38,191 nt of DNA from Alangreenwoodia sp964438605 (GCA_964438605.1 CAYTKT010000016.1:1-38191); one strand, 5' to 3'. Counted from the first letter of the stretch, positions 16,901 through 24,424 are shown. Made by a program: numbers and translations. The notes: generated from the letters alone by a model not told the origin.

Positions 16901-17750
16901 GCCGGACTGGGCGGAGCAGAGTGTTGTATACGCGCACTGGTCTGAAAAGGAAGAGGATGAAAAAGATAAAGACGACAAGCCGAATCATCCGGGCAATTCA
17001 GGCGGTGGTTCCGGCGGAAATTCCGGTGGTAGTTCAGGCGGTTCCGGCGGCGGAAGCGGTTCCGGCGAGACATCGGTATTGCCAAAGCCCGACGACGATG
17101 AATCGCTTCTGACAGGAGATCACATCAGATATTTGCAGGGGTATCCTGACGGAACATTCGGAGCGGAAAATAATATGCTGCGCTGTGAAGTGGCACAGAT
17201 GTTCTACAATCTGTTGAAAGAAAAGCCGGAAAACACAGGTCGTTATTACAGTGATGTTTCTGAGGGCGCGTGGTATGCAAAGGCCGTATACACACTTTCC
17301 GATATGAAAATTCTGATGGGTTATCCGGACGGCACATTTAAGCCTGACATGGCGGTCAGCCGTGCTGAATTTGTTATGATTGCTTCCCGTTTTTTCGATA
17401 TGGAAGAAGCCGATGATCCGGGATTCAGCGACGTAGCACCGGATAAATGGTACTCTTCTGTTATCGCGGCAGCTGCGAAGACGGGATGGATTACCGGCTA
17501 TCCGGACGGCACATTCCGCCCTGACAATCCGATTACCCGCGCCGAGGTTACAACGGTGACAAACCGTGTACTCGAACGCAGCGCGGATACGTCTTACATA
17601 GACAGCGTGAAAGCGGATACGGTTGCTTTTAAGGATTTGGATAATCATTACTGGGCTTATTACGCTATTGTGGAGGCGACAAACACGCATGATTTTAAAC
17701 TCAGCAGTGCTCAGGAGGTATGGACGGACGTTTATTATACTCCACTGTAA
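13977..17750 (+). CDS. Second giant SLH protein, beta-helix plus InlB/MucBP-like repeats
   Basis: A secreted surface protein of about 1257 residues. I choose ATG 13977, whose ATGA overlaps the previous stop, giving MKKAKLTALFLSVILTV as a normal signal peptide; ATG 13965 is in frame but sits one base from the ribosome binding site. Order: signal peptide (1 to about 24); beta-helix (about 66-370), beginning LYVSETGSDKSGDG as in DUF1565-like repeats, with GGSFEMSGGSIT turns; three InlB B-type repeats (about 577-644, 760-827, 912-989: DGYHFDGWF, EGYDFTGWF, EGYTFEGWY), separated by two MucBP-like modules (starting TYVIRHYIE and EYRIYHRTQ); Gly/Ser linker (about 993-1042); and three SLH domains (about 1045-1208, YLQGYPDGTFG, LMGYPDGTFK, ITGYPDGTFR). 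It shares architecture with the preceding protein but lacks Cna_B modules. Translational coupling suggests matched production. No enzymatic motif is seen. Confidence 0.9.
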   Translation: MKKAKLTALFLSVILTVNSAPAFALQSSEADIAKSGKTQQTVPISEDFSQNFQKIETLSRMEAETSLYVSETGSDKSGDGTQGSPYASVSKAYENSGKNGKIIVSGTVTIKDYTDILCFSEDKQIELSGEQNGCITYDGDQNIDPESAILKITAGSVALKNITIKMPDIRGKNGRVLYVSKDGSAMIGEGAVIENGYLAASSGNIYVGDGGSVTMDGGIVRNGYLVISNADAFGAGVYVADKGRFTLVSGEITGNTADATVSSYKTYGGGVAVMNGGSFEMSGGSITSNKAETGGAGVYVENGAHVILHAKDSKGEFLIRDNLLMDNTKSTPNNMYFAEKATAGLSGSMEGAEIGVTCEDDYYGRVVFKPEDSNTISSTDEPSFTYDDKTYDIRLDSLTEKEGNLILWYWTVGVDVRGTNASSTNQEKETPAGRDYDTKIIPDDGYILPDDIRVQIDGSELEPDDYTWNPETGDLHIGSEQVTGDIVVWVDADELFDITVSCTHVSADITSASVITKDRTEITFSKVRKYGLPAAEDVTVSGNCEHTYDPRTGVLAIWNVTEDVSIRAAGSEIRHKVHFDPDGGTLDPGEDSKDFNESDDTLGQLPEPEKDGYHFDGWFDEEGTKYTEDTPNDNEDDLNLKAHWSPRTNITYVIRHYIEKADSGVNPATDSTNPSAVTMEDGSGTERTYYLYADVTYYDGIADSTQTMNDHLMDNDRVSMNTLSIDGFIPASINNYEYKVEPDGSTVINWYYNRKDIKIRYDGNGGTPSTAQTSVKYGSIIGSLASAQREGYDFTGWFTDPRAGEEVKAEDVCSSPSDMTLYAHWSAQGDTEYRIYHRTQNLENNIVEESHTEENTTLHQTEVLYGPSDGTVDVYAMAIEGFTACPQNQYQVYVNADGSASCVLNYDRRFVIVTYDPNGGTAAAGADMQTKVWYGGIMGAVQDAPSREGYTFEGWYTKPSGGQRVDETTGYDVVAPDWAEQSVVYAHWSEKEEDEKDKDDKPNHPGNSGGGSGGNSGGSSGGSGGGSGSGETSVLPKPDDDESLLTGDHIRYLQGYPDGTFGAENNMLRCEVAQMFYNLLKEKPENTGRYYSDVSEGAWYAKAVYTLSDMKILMGYPDGTFKPDMAVSRAEFVMIASRFFDMEEADDPGFSDVAPDKWYSSVIAAAAKTGWITGYPDGTFRPDNPITRAEVTTVTNRVLERSADTSYIDSVKADTVAFKDLDNHYWAYYAIVEATNTHDFKLSSAQEVWTDVYYTPL

Positions 17751-17999
17751 GGAGCGGAAAGAAATAAAGTCAAAAGGCTTGTTCAACTCGAAAGAATCGT
17801 ATTGATATTCATGAAGCGGGGCGGTAGGAAAGCAGGACATAATAAAGCCAAAAAGACTTGTCTGCCCCGGAAGAATCGTGTTAGTATCAGTAAACGAGGA
17901 AGCAAGGAGCGGAATAAAGTGGAACGGCAGAAGGCTTGTTTGGCCCGAAGCCTTTGCGTTAATGCTGAGAAAGCGGGAGCAAGATGCAAGAAGAAGTAA
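17751..17999 (+). repeat. Codon-phased imperfect tandem repeats after the SLH stop
   Basis: Three related units begin with AATAAAG at 17763, 17841 and 17913. Spacings are 78 and 72 bp, both multiples of three. The frame of the SLH protein stays open from its TAA (17748-17750) to the next TAA at 17997-17999: 82 codons encoding a very basic, Cys-containing sequence with repeated NK-x-(K/E)...ACL/TCL...R motifs. No ribosome binding site precedes the internal ATG at 17811. It may be a lost C-terminal extension, a stop-codon readthrough product or a noncoding repeat. Confidence 0.6.
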
Positions 18000-18078
18000 T
18001 GAAAATTAAGATTAAAATGTAAGGATAAAATGCTTACGATTCCTCAATGTATCGTTTCAGATACGTTGAAACGCTTAT

Positions 18079-18143
18079 AAAAAGCGCTCCGGGCGTACCG
18101 AGAATCCGCAGAAAACGGATGAGGGCCGCTAGGGGCGTTTTTT
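18079..18143 (+). terminator. Structured terminator of the SLH operon
   Basis: AAAAAGCGCTCC (18079-18090) pairs with GGGGCGTTTTTT (18132-18143). An inner stem ATCCG/CGGAT (18104-18120) sits inside an unusually long apical part. A separate 7-bp hairpin (18053-18059 with 18067-18073) precedes it. It lies before the promoter of the two-component system. I recognise no riboswitch in it. Confidence 0.65.
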
Positions 18144-18181
18144 GTAAGGAAAAATTAAGATTTATAAAAAGATTTCTGAAT

Positions 18182-18209
18182 TTCGACATTTTTCTGTGCA
18201 TGATATAAT
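18182..18209 (+). promoter_or_regulatory. Promoter of the two-component system
   Basis: A perfect TATAAT at 18204-18209 with a weak -35 (TTCGAC at 18182-18187, 16-bp spacer). The leader carries a small hairpin TCCGCC/GGCGGA (18230-18247) before the ribosome binding site AAGGAG. Confidence 0.6.
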
Positions 18210-18269
18210 ATTGACATCTAATGCTTTGATCCGCCGCCGGAGGCGGAATTTATTGCAAGGAGTAGGAAT

Positions 18270-18983
18270 ATGAGTATAGATATTGTAGTTGTAGATGATG
18301 AAAAACCTATTGCAGATTTAGTCGAATTATATCTAAAGAATGAAGGATATCAGATTCATAAGTTTTATACAGGGCAGGAGGCTCTTGATTATATTGAATC
18401 AAATCCGGTCGATCTGGCAGTACTCGATTTGATGTTGCCGGATATTGATGGTTTTACGATCTGCAAGACGATCAGAGAAAAGTTCTTTTTCCCGATCATT
18501 ATGCTGACGGCCAAGGTGGAAGATGTGGACAAGATTATGGGGCTCACAATCGGAGCGGATGATTATATCACGAAACCGTTTAATCCGCTGGAGCTTGTGG
18601 CGCGTGTCAAAACTCAGCTGAGACGTACCACGCAGTATAATCAGAAATACGCTGCGAACGCATCCGGCGGGGAGCAGCAGCCGACAGATGAAATCGAGAT
18701 CAGAGGACTGGTTTTGAACAAATCGTCTCATAAATGCTGGCTTTACGACCAGCCGGTGATGCTGACACCGTTGGAATTTTCTATTTTATGGTATCTTTGT
18801 GAACATCAGGGGAAGGTCGTGTCTTCGGAGCAGCTGTTTGAGAATGTCTGGGGTGAAAAATTTCTTGATAATAATAATACGGTTATGGCGCATATCGGGC
18901 GTTTGCGGGAAAAGCTGAACGATTCTTACCGGAATCCCAAATTTATTAAGACGGTGTGGGGAGTTGGGTATCAGATTGAATAG
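18270..18983 (+). CDS. OmpR/PhoB-family response regulator, VanR-like
   Basis: A 237-residue response regulator. The receiver domain (residues 1 to about 120) shows the acidic pocket DDE at 9-11, the phospho-accepting Asp53 (VLDLMLP), Thr80 and Lys102 (ITKPF). The C-terminal winged helix (about 145-235) has the family signature LTPLEFSILWYLCEHQGKVVS and ends TVWGVGYQIE. Sequence style is closest to the VanR branch, but no vancomycin-resistance enzymes are nearby, so a resistance function is not supported. ATG 18270 follows AAGGAG. The histidine kinase gene follows closely. Target genes are unknown; the upstream SLH operon is a candidate by position only. Confidence 0.92.
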   Translation: MSIDIVVVDDEKPIADLVELYLKNEGYQIHKFYTGQEALDYIESNPVDLAVLDLMLPDIDGFTICKTIREKFFFPIIMLTAKVEDVDKIMGLTIGADDYITKPFNPLELVARVKTQLRRTTQYNQKYAANASGGEQQPTDEIEIRGLVLNKSSHKCWLYDQPVMLTPLEFSILWYLCEHQGKVVSSEQLFENVWGEKFLDNNNTVMAHIGRLREKLNDSYRNPKFIKTVWGVGYQIE

Positions 18984-19017
18984 ACGGGGTAAGGCCAACA
19001 GACGGGCCGACAGGAAT

Positions 19018-20211
19018 ATGAGAAAATTCCGGAGATCGCTTTCCATAAGGATTTTCCGAAAATATATTTTTACGTCGATCATTTTTTCGGTGAGCATGAT
19101 ACTGATGCTTTTCGGATTTCATATTATTCTGGGTCAGTATGTCTGGTATGCTGATTCGCTGTTTTATCAGATCTGTCATTGGATTAACGACAATTCTATA
19201 CTGACGATCGTTTTTGTCAGCATCGTGGGCTGGGTCGTCATTTTTTTCTATTATTGGCTGCGGACGTTTCGGTATCTGGAACGGCTGATTTATGCTATGG
19301 AGGAGTTGTACGAATCGGAGGAACTGATTCAGCTGCCCGATGAATTAAAGGAGGTCGAAAATCTGATGAATGAGATTAAACTCAGGATTCAGCATAATGA
19401 GCGCGCGGCCAGGGAGGCGGAGCAGCGAAAGAATGATCTGGTTGTCTATCTCGCCCATGATCTGAAAACGCCGTTGACGTCGATCATCGGGTATTTGAGC
19501 CTTCTGCGGGAGGAAAGCGAAATTTCGCCGGAGCTTCGTGAGAAGTATCTGTCGATCACGCTGGATAGTGCAAAGCGTCTGGAGGATTTGATTAACGAGT
19601 TTTTTGAAATTACGCGTTTTAATCTGACGCATATTGTGCTGGAGTTTAGTCATTTAAATATTAAGCGGCTGTTAGAGCAGATCGTATTTGAATTTGGGCC
19701 GGTCATGCGGGAAAAAAATCTGACCTGCACGATTCAAGCACCGGCTGATCTGGTAATCAGATGCGACGGGGACAAAATTCATCGCGTGTTCGACAATCTG
19801 ATCAGAAATGCAGTTAATTACAGCTATCCCGATACAGAGATTTCGCTGCGTGTCAGAGAGAACAGCGAAAATGTGGTATGTGTCTGCGAAAACCATGGAG
19901 ATACGATTCCGCAGCAAAAACTGGAACGGATTTTTGAGCAGTTTTACCGGCTGGATGCAGCGCGGACGACACGATCCGGCGGGGCAGGACTGGGGCTTGC
20001 TATTGCGCGGGAAATTGTGGAACTGCACGGCGGCAGAATTCGAGCGGAAAGCAGGGATGAGATCATACGCTTTACGGTTGTTCTTCCGAAGAGACTTGTG
20101 GAGGACGAAAAACCGCAGTCTGCTGATGCGGATGAGAATTTAAAGGATGGCGGCAGTTTTTCAAAGTTTCAGGCTATGCGCCGTGTGCATCGCGGAAAAT
20201 CCGGGCGGTGA
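19018..20211 (+). CDS. Sensor histidine kinase, VanS-like
   Basis: About 397 residues from ATG 19018. Two membrane segments (about 17-39 and 61-79) enclose a very short extracellular loop of about 20 residues, followed by a HAMP-like linker, the dimerisation and phosphoacceptor domain with His147 (YLAHDLKTPLTSIIGYL) and an ATPase domain (N box DNLIRNAVNYS, G box SGGAGLGLAIAREIVELHGG). The short loop suggests sensing within the membrane or through a partner. The frame is open upstream and alternative TTG starts (18964, 18976) would overlap the regulator gene; ATG 19018 is preceded by a modest AGGA and begins like other VanS proteins. The C-terminus has about 40 extra residues after the ATPase domain. 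Confidence 0.9.
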   Translation: MRKFRRSLSIRIFRKYIFTSIIFSVSMILMLFGFHIILGQYVWYADSLFYQICHWINDNSILTIVFVSIVGWVVIFFYYWLRTFRYLERLIYAMEELYESEELIQLPDELKEVENLMNEIKLRIQHNERAAREAEQRKNDLVVYLAHDLKTPLTSIIGYLSLLREESEISPELREKYLSITLDSAKRLEDLINEFFEITRFNLTHIVLEFSHLNIKRLLEQIVFEFGPVMREKNLTCTIQAPADLVIRCDGDKIHRVFDNLIRNAVNYSYPDTEISLRVRENSENVVCVCENHGDTIPQQKLERIFEQFYRLDAARTTRSGGAGLGLAIAREIVELHGGRIRAESRDEIIRFTVVLPKRLVEDEKPQSADADENLKDGGSFSKFQAMRRVHRGKSGR

Positions 20212-20295
20212 AAGATGCGGCGCGCAAACGTTCCCGATTATGGATTCAGATTTATGTGTATCGTCAAAAGCGCAATCATGAGAGGAGATCGGTAT

Positions 20296-21654
20296 ATGAA
20301 GACTCATGCTATTATTCCTGTTTTTATCCCGCACCTGGGATGTTCGCACAATTGTATTTTCTGCAATCAGAAAGCGATTACGGCAAAGGAAACGGCACCC
20401 TCGGCGGAGGAGACGGAGAGGCTGATTATGACGCATTTGGAGACGATTCGGCGCAGTCCCACAATCCGCAGCGTTGAAATCGCGTTTTTTGGCGGAAGTT
20501 TTACAGGTATCGACCCGAACGAACAGGAGATGTATCTTAGGATCGCGAAGCGTCACAAGGATGCAGGCGATGTAGGAAGAATCAGGTTGTCAACGAGGCC
20601 CGACTATATAGATGAAGAAGTTCTTGAACGGCTGCATCGGTTTGGCGTAAATGTCGTGGAGTTGGGTGCGCAGTCTTTTGACGATGAGGTTTTACGACGG
20701 TCCGGCAGAGGACATAGCAGAGCAGAGATTGTGCGTGCCGCACGAATGATCAGGGAACGAGGATTTTCACTTGGAATTCAACTGATGGTAGGGCTTCCGG
20801 GTGATTCTTATGAGAAGTCTGTTTCGTCCGCAGTGGAAGCTGTCAGTCTCCTGCCGGAATGTGTCAGAATTTATCCGACGGTGGTTCTCAAAGATACGCC
20901 GCTTTACGAGTTGTATCTGCAGGGCGGCTACCGGCCGCTTGACGAGGCAGAGGCAGTCGGTACGGTGAAGAAGATGCTGCAGGTGTTTTATGAGGCGCAA
21001 GTCGATGTGATTCGTGTCGGACTTAAGAGCAGCGATAATATTACGATGGATTCGGCAACAGGTGCGGTGGGTGCAGGGACGTATCATCCGGCGTTCCGCC
21101 AGCTTGTCGAATCATCGTTAGCGAGGGAAATTTTGGAAAATATAATGAGACGTCGCCTGAAGCTGCCAAAAGTGCGAAATGAGGAGATGGAGTGCAAAAA
21201 AGTGTGGGAGCCGCAAACAGAGCGCAAAAAAATGCGGACGGCCGGCAGTGCGGGGATTGAGGAAACAGAGCAGAGGCGGCGGGAAACGTCGGAGCAGCTA
21301 ATGGAACGCAAAGAAACGCGGCTGGTCGGCGTGAGCGTGCGGACTGAAAAGACGCAGCAGAGCCAGCGAAAAACGTGGGAATCGCAAACGGGACACAAAA
21401 AAATGCGGACAACCGGTGCAGGAGTGCCTTTATATACGCCAGACGGCCGTCTGATGCGTGGAGCGAGGCCGAAAGTCACGTTTTTTTCTGCGCCGGAAAG
21501 CTTTTCAGACATGATCGGCTTTGGCAGTTCTAACAAAATTTATTTTTCTGAAAAATATCCGGAGCTGAGTTTCCGGTTTGCCGTGGATCCGGAGCTGAAA
21601 CGGGGAAAATACCGTATGGATGTTGAAGATGTTGAATCCGGCCGGAAAATATAG
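20296..21654 (+). CDS. Radical SAM protein (Elp3-like) with repeat insertion
   Basis: A 452-residue protein. The CxxxCxxC motif is at Cys16, Cys20 and Cys23 (PHLGCSHNCIFCNQ), binding the 4Fe-4S cluster that cleaves S-adenosylmethionine. Further conserved features are FFGGSFTG, LSTRPDYI, VVELGAQSFDDEVL, GIQLMVGLPGD and, late, the GSSNKIYF segment typical of these Firmicutes radical SAM proteins of Elp3-like type. The substrate is unknown. Residues about 294-375 are an insertion of charged imperfect repeats not expected in the family, which otherwise is roughly 370 residues. I choose ATG 20296 because AGAGGAG precedes it and the protein then begins at the usual MKTHAIIPVFIPH; an upstream in-frame ATG at 20215 lacks a site. 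The histidine kinase ends 85 bp earlier, so the gene may share its transcript. Confidence 0.88.
   Translation: MKTHAIIPVFIPHLGCSHNCIFCNQKAITAKETAPSAEETERLIMTHLETIRRSPTIRSVEIAFFGGSFTGIDPNEQEMYLRIAKRHKDAGDVGRIRLSTRPDYIDEEVLERLHRFGVNVVELGAQSFDDEVLRRSGRGHSRAEIVRAARMIRERGFSLGIQLMVGLPGDSYEKSVSSAVEAVSLLPECVRIYPTVVLKDTPLYELYLQGGYRPLDEAEAVGTVKKMLQVFYEAQVDVIRVGLKSSDNITMDSATGAVGAGTYHPAFRQLVESSLAREILENIMRRRLKLPKVRNEEMECKKVWEPQTERKKMRTAGSAGIEETEQRRRETSEQLMERKETRLVGVSVRTEKTQQSQRKTWESQTGHKKMRTTGAGVPLYTPDGRLMRGARPKVTFFSAPESFSDMIGFGSSNKIYFSEKYPELSFRFAVDPELKRGKYRMDVEDVESGRKI
21175..21420 (+). repeat. In-frame 84-87 bp repeats inside the radical SAM gene
   Basis: Related 18-mers such as gagcgcaaaaaaatgcgg recur at 21220, 21304 and 21391, spaced 84 and 87 bp, and the intervening DNA is also similar. 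A partial copy starts at 21190. All spacings are multiples of three. The encoded protein is Lys/Arg/Glu/Gln-rich (ERKKMRTAG, ERKETRLVG, GHKKMRTTG). Confidence 0.7.
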
Positions 21655-21676
21655 TAAAATTAACGTAATTTAATCA

Positions 21677-21728
21677 GCGGCGATGCGTGAAGCGGTTTTA
21701 TCCGGCCTTTCGTCGCACGGAGTTTTTA
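21677..21728 (+). terminator. Probable terminator after the radical SAM gene
   Basis: GCGGCGA (21677-21683) can pair with TCGTCGC (21710-21716), with an inner GCGG/CCGG stem, followed after six bases by TTTTT. The distance to the T-run is longer than ideal. The rest of the 184-bp gap holds a GGTTTCC/GGAAACC hairpin (21785-21802) just before the next gene. Confidence 0.4.
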
Positions 21729-21838
21729 CTGTGAGCAGTGCGTCATCACGTCATGTTGTCTGTGCGGCGCTCTCTTGAAAATAGGGTTTCCCATTGGAAA
21801 CCGTGGTTCGGAAAGGTTTTTATGAAGGGTAAAATCGT

Positions 21839-22693
21839 ATGAAAAACATGAAAAGGTTGCTGGCGCTTGTGATGGCTGTACTCATGACAGCCGTTCTGAC
21901 GGCCTGCGGCAGTGGAGATAGCGGGACAGGCGGTTCTGCGGATCAGGATTCAGCGGACGCGTTTCAGACGTCATCAGGCAGTGCTCTCATCGTAGGCACA
22001 GAGCCGACATTTCCGCCGTTTGATACGACGGATGACGAAGGCAACATCATTGGTTTTGACATGGATTTGATCGAGGCGATCGGTGAGGATCAGGGATTTC
22101 AGGTGGAATTCAAAAACCTTGAGTTTGACGGGCTGATCGGCGCTCTGCAGTCCGGCACGATAGATATTGCTGTGGCAGGCATGGAGGCGAGTGACGACAG
22201 AAAGGATCAAGTCGATTTCAGCGATCCGTATTATGAAGCAAGTCTCGTGGTAGCAGTGGCAGCTGATAATACAACGATTCAGAGTGTTGATGATCTGGCT
22301 CCCGATATGAAAGTGGCCGCTCAGATCGGTACGACAGGTGCTGATTACATAAACGAGCTGGCCGAGCAGGGCAGGATTAAAGAAGCAGTAGTCCTTAGCG
22401 GCCTTGGTTCAGCGATGAGGCAGCTGATTGACGGCGATGTTCAGGCGGTTATTAATGATACCTCTGTTACGCAGTCATATATTTCCAAGTGGCCTGATAA
22501 GATTAAAATGGCAGGCGGTACGATTCAGGCAAAAGCGCCTTATTCGATCGCTGTTCAGAAGGGAAATAAGGAACTGCTTGAAAAGATTAACACAGGTCTG
22601 GCTAACATCAAGGATGATGGCACGTTTGACCAGCTTCTTGAAAAGTGGTTCTCAGAGCCAGCCGGAGATGAATCGGCCGCAGAAGTCGGATAG
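21839..22693 (+). CDS. Amino-acid ABC transporter substrate-binding lipoprotein
   Basis: A 284-residue lipoprotein. The signal peptide ends in the lipobox LTAC with Cys23 as the lipid anchor, followed by a Gly/Ser/Asp linker. The mature part is a type-3 periplasmic-binding fold (SBP_bac_3): VGTEPTFPPFDTTDDEGNI with GFDMDLI, then DIAVAGMEASDDRKDQVDFSDPYY (shown here in parts), the hinge around KVAAQIGTTG, and a C-terminal LEKWF. The family binds polar or charged amino acids outside the membrane and hands them to an ABC permease. No permease or ATPase gene is adjacent, so it is an orphan that must work with a distant transporter. The start at 21839 has GAAGGG upstream; a second ATG three codons later is also possible. 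A terminator follows. Confidence 0.9.
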   Translation: MKNMKRLLALVMAVLMTAVLTACGSGDSGTGGSADQDSADAFQTSSGSALIVGTEPTFPPFDTTDDEGNIIGFDMDLIEAIGEDQGFQVEFKNLEFDGLIGALQSGTIDIAVAGMEASDDRKDQVDFSDPYYEASLVVAVAADNTTIQSVDDLAPDMKVAAQIGTTGADYINELAEQGRIKEAVVLSGLGSAMRQLIDGDVQAVINDTSVTQSYISKWPDKIKMAGGTIQAKAPYSIAVQKGNKELLEKINTGLANIKDDGTFDQLLEKWFSEPAGDESAAEVG

Positions 22694-22812
22694 CTGTTCG
22701 CAAATCCACAAAACGCAAAGCAGACTGGCTGTTATGCAGAGGATGAAAATGGCAGGCTGGCCGGAAGCGGCTGACAATAATTTTATGTAAAACCGTGAAT
22801 GATACGGACAGA

Positions 22813-22846
22813 GAGCCGCGGATAAATGATCTCGCGGTCTTTTTTT
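22813..22846 (+). terminator. Intrinsic terminator after the lipoprotein gene
   Basis: GAGCCGCG (22813-22820) pairs with CGCGGTC (22833-22839) with one bulged G, followed by a run of T to 22846. It ends just before the ribosome binding site of the next gene. Confidence 0.75.
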
Positions 22847-22868
22847 AAGAGTTTTTAAGAGGTGGAAA

Positions 22869-23684
22869 ATGAAGGAACGTGAAATTCAGTTTCATATAAA
22901 ATGCGGGCCGGGAGATGTTGGCGGCTACTGTATTCTGACGGGTGATCCGGGCAGGTGTGCAGGTATCGCGGCTCATTTTGACGATGCGGCGTTTGTTGGG
23001 ACGAATCGGGAATTTACGGTATATACGGGTACGCTGCTCGCAGAAAAGGCCAGTGTCGTTTCTACGGGAATCGGCGGGCCGTCGGCATCAATCGCAATGG
23101 AAGAACTGGCGAACCTCGGTGTACATACTTTTATCAGAGTTGGAACATGCGGCGGAATCGCGGAGAATGTGACAGCCGGCGATCTGGTCGTCGCATCGGG
23201 AGCTGTCCGGATGGAGGGAACGAGCCGGGAATATGCGCCGCCGGAGTTTCCGGCGGTGCCGGATTTTCGTGTGACGTCGGCGCTTGTCGACGCTGCGCAA
23301 GCGTCGGCAAGCGCGTTTCACATCGGGATCGTCCATTGTAAGGATTCGTTTTATGGACAGCACTCGCCGGAAAAAATGCCCGTTTCCTATGAATTAAAAA
23401 ATAAATGGAAAGCATGGAAGCAACTGGGCGTTCTGGCGTCGGAGATGGAATCGGCAGCTCTTTTTACGGTGGCAGCCAGCAGGGGGCTGCGCTGTGGCAC
23501 GGTTCTCCATGTAATCTGGAATCAGGAGCTTGAAAAACGGGCAGCTTTTACGGAAAAACCGGATTTGATGAAAGAAGCGAATGTGCCTGAGGAATCCTAC
23601 GATATATCTGATGCGGTGTCGGTTGCGGTAGAGGCGCTGCGGCGCCTGATCCGTGAAGACCGGACGGCTGCAAAGCAGTCATAG
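22869..23684 (+). CDS. udp: Uridine phosphorylase
   Basis: A 271-residue protein of the PNP/UDP phosphorylase family 1, cleaving uridine with phosphate to uracil and ribose-1-phosphate (EC 2.4.2.3). Conserved features: phosphate loop GDPGR (25-29), STGIGGPSASIAMEEL (about 66-80), RVGTCGGI (90-97), the KDSFYGQ segment (158-164) and the ribose-binding EMESAALF (192-199). Length is close to the usual 250-260 residues with a short C-terminal addition. ATG 22869 follows AAGAGGTGG. It stands alone between a terminator and a degenerate region. Other nucleoside phosphorylases share the fold, so the exact base specificity is inferred. Confidence 0.9.
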   Translation: MKEREIQFHIKCGPGDVGGYCILTGDPGRCAGIAAHFDDAAFVGTNREFTVYTGTLLAEKASVVSTGIGGPSASIAMEELANLGVHTFIRVGTCGGIAENVTAGDLVVASGAVRMEGTSREYAPPEFPAVPDFRVTSALVDAAQASASAFHIGIVHCKDSFYGQHSPEKMPVSYELKNKWKAWKQLGVLASEMESAALFTVAASRGLRCGTVLHVIWNQELEKRAAFTEKPDLMKEANVPEESYDISDAVSVAVEALRRLIREDRTAAKQS

Positions 23685-24342
23685 CTGGGTTCGAAGCAGT
23701 GTTTTTTCGGTGGGCAGCCTGTTGAACTGTTATCTCGCAGGCCGTGTCGCCTGGTAGGCTATTCTTGGCCTCGTTACCGGCTTTATCATGGCGCCGCAAG
23801 CTGTCGAAGCTGTCGCGGCGGAAAGCGATGCGGGCCGAATCAGGAGCTATGAATCTGTGTTGCATGAAGATCAATTATCTTGCGATAGTTAAGCAACGGG
23901 TACCGCGACGCCTCAGCATATCTGAAGTGTCAGAGGCGTTGTCAATCGTTCCGCGATTATAGATATATATCAGCAAGTTTGCTTGTGACGAAGGCAGGGG
24001 CGTAAGCCATGAACACGGCAGGATAGTTGCGGGTTCACTCACTTTAGCGGATGGGTAGTTGACAAATCCGGACTGTATCATGGAGCCAAGAACGCCGGGG
24101 CAGATTTTCAAAGTCCTGTAAAATGGGTGGACACGAAGCTTTCTGAGCAAAATCCTGTAAAAGTATGGGAAAACACAAAAGTATGGAGACGTATAAATAA
24201 ATGAAAAAATGTAAATAAATGAAAGGAAATAAAGAGGTGATGCGGCGTTTCATTCTGAGGTGATGCAGCGTTTCATTCTGCGGTATACAGCATGGTTTTT
24301 TCAGTTCAGTATGCGATTTGCGTTGAAATATTATAGTTCTGC
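23685..24342. other. Degenerate intergenic region
   Basis: No intact gene. The udp frame stays open for 55 codons after its TAG, giving an Arg/Cys-rich sequence of no recognised family. A hairpin ACGCCTC/GAGGCGT spans 23908-23939. From 24013 to 24204 an open frame without a start codon gives 63 protein-like codons (for example FSGWVVDKSGLYHGAKNAGA), suggesting the remnant of a lost gene. A 23-bp unit is tandemly duplicated with one mismatch at 24234-24256 and 24257-24279. Confidence 0.45.
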
Positions 24343-24371
24343 TTGTAAATAAAAAAACGTTATGGTACAAT
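24343..24371 (+). promoter_or_regulatory. Promoter of the CYTH gene
   Basis: TTGTAA (24343-24348), 17-bp spacer, TACAAT (24366-24371), about 50 bp before the ATG. Confidence 0.65.
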
Positions 24372-24424
24372 AACCTGCAATACTCTTTCTGAAACAAGAA
24401 AATTACATATTTTGGGAGTGTTTT

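Noticed and set aside
17751..18050. CRISPR array
   Set aside because: Repeats are imperfect throughout their length, long, and have no separate unique spacers.
18051..18143. ZTP or other riboswitch
   Set aside because: The 3-prime part vaguely resembles the ZTP motif, but the conserved 5-prime part is missing, and it lies at the end of an operon before a new promoter.
18270..20211. Vancomycin resistance locus
   Set aside because: Only VanRS-like regulators are present; no vanHAX-type ligase, dehydrogenase or dipeptidase.
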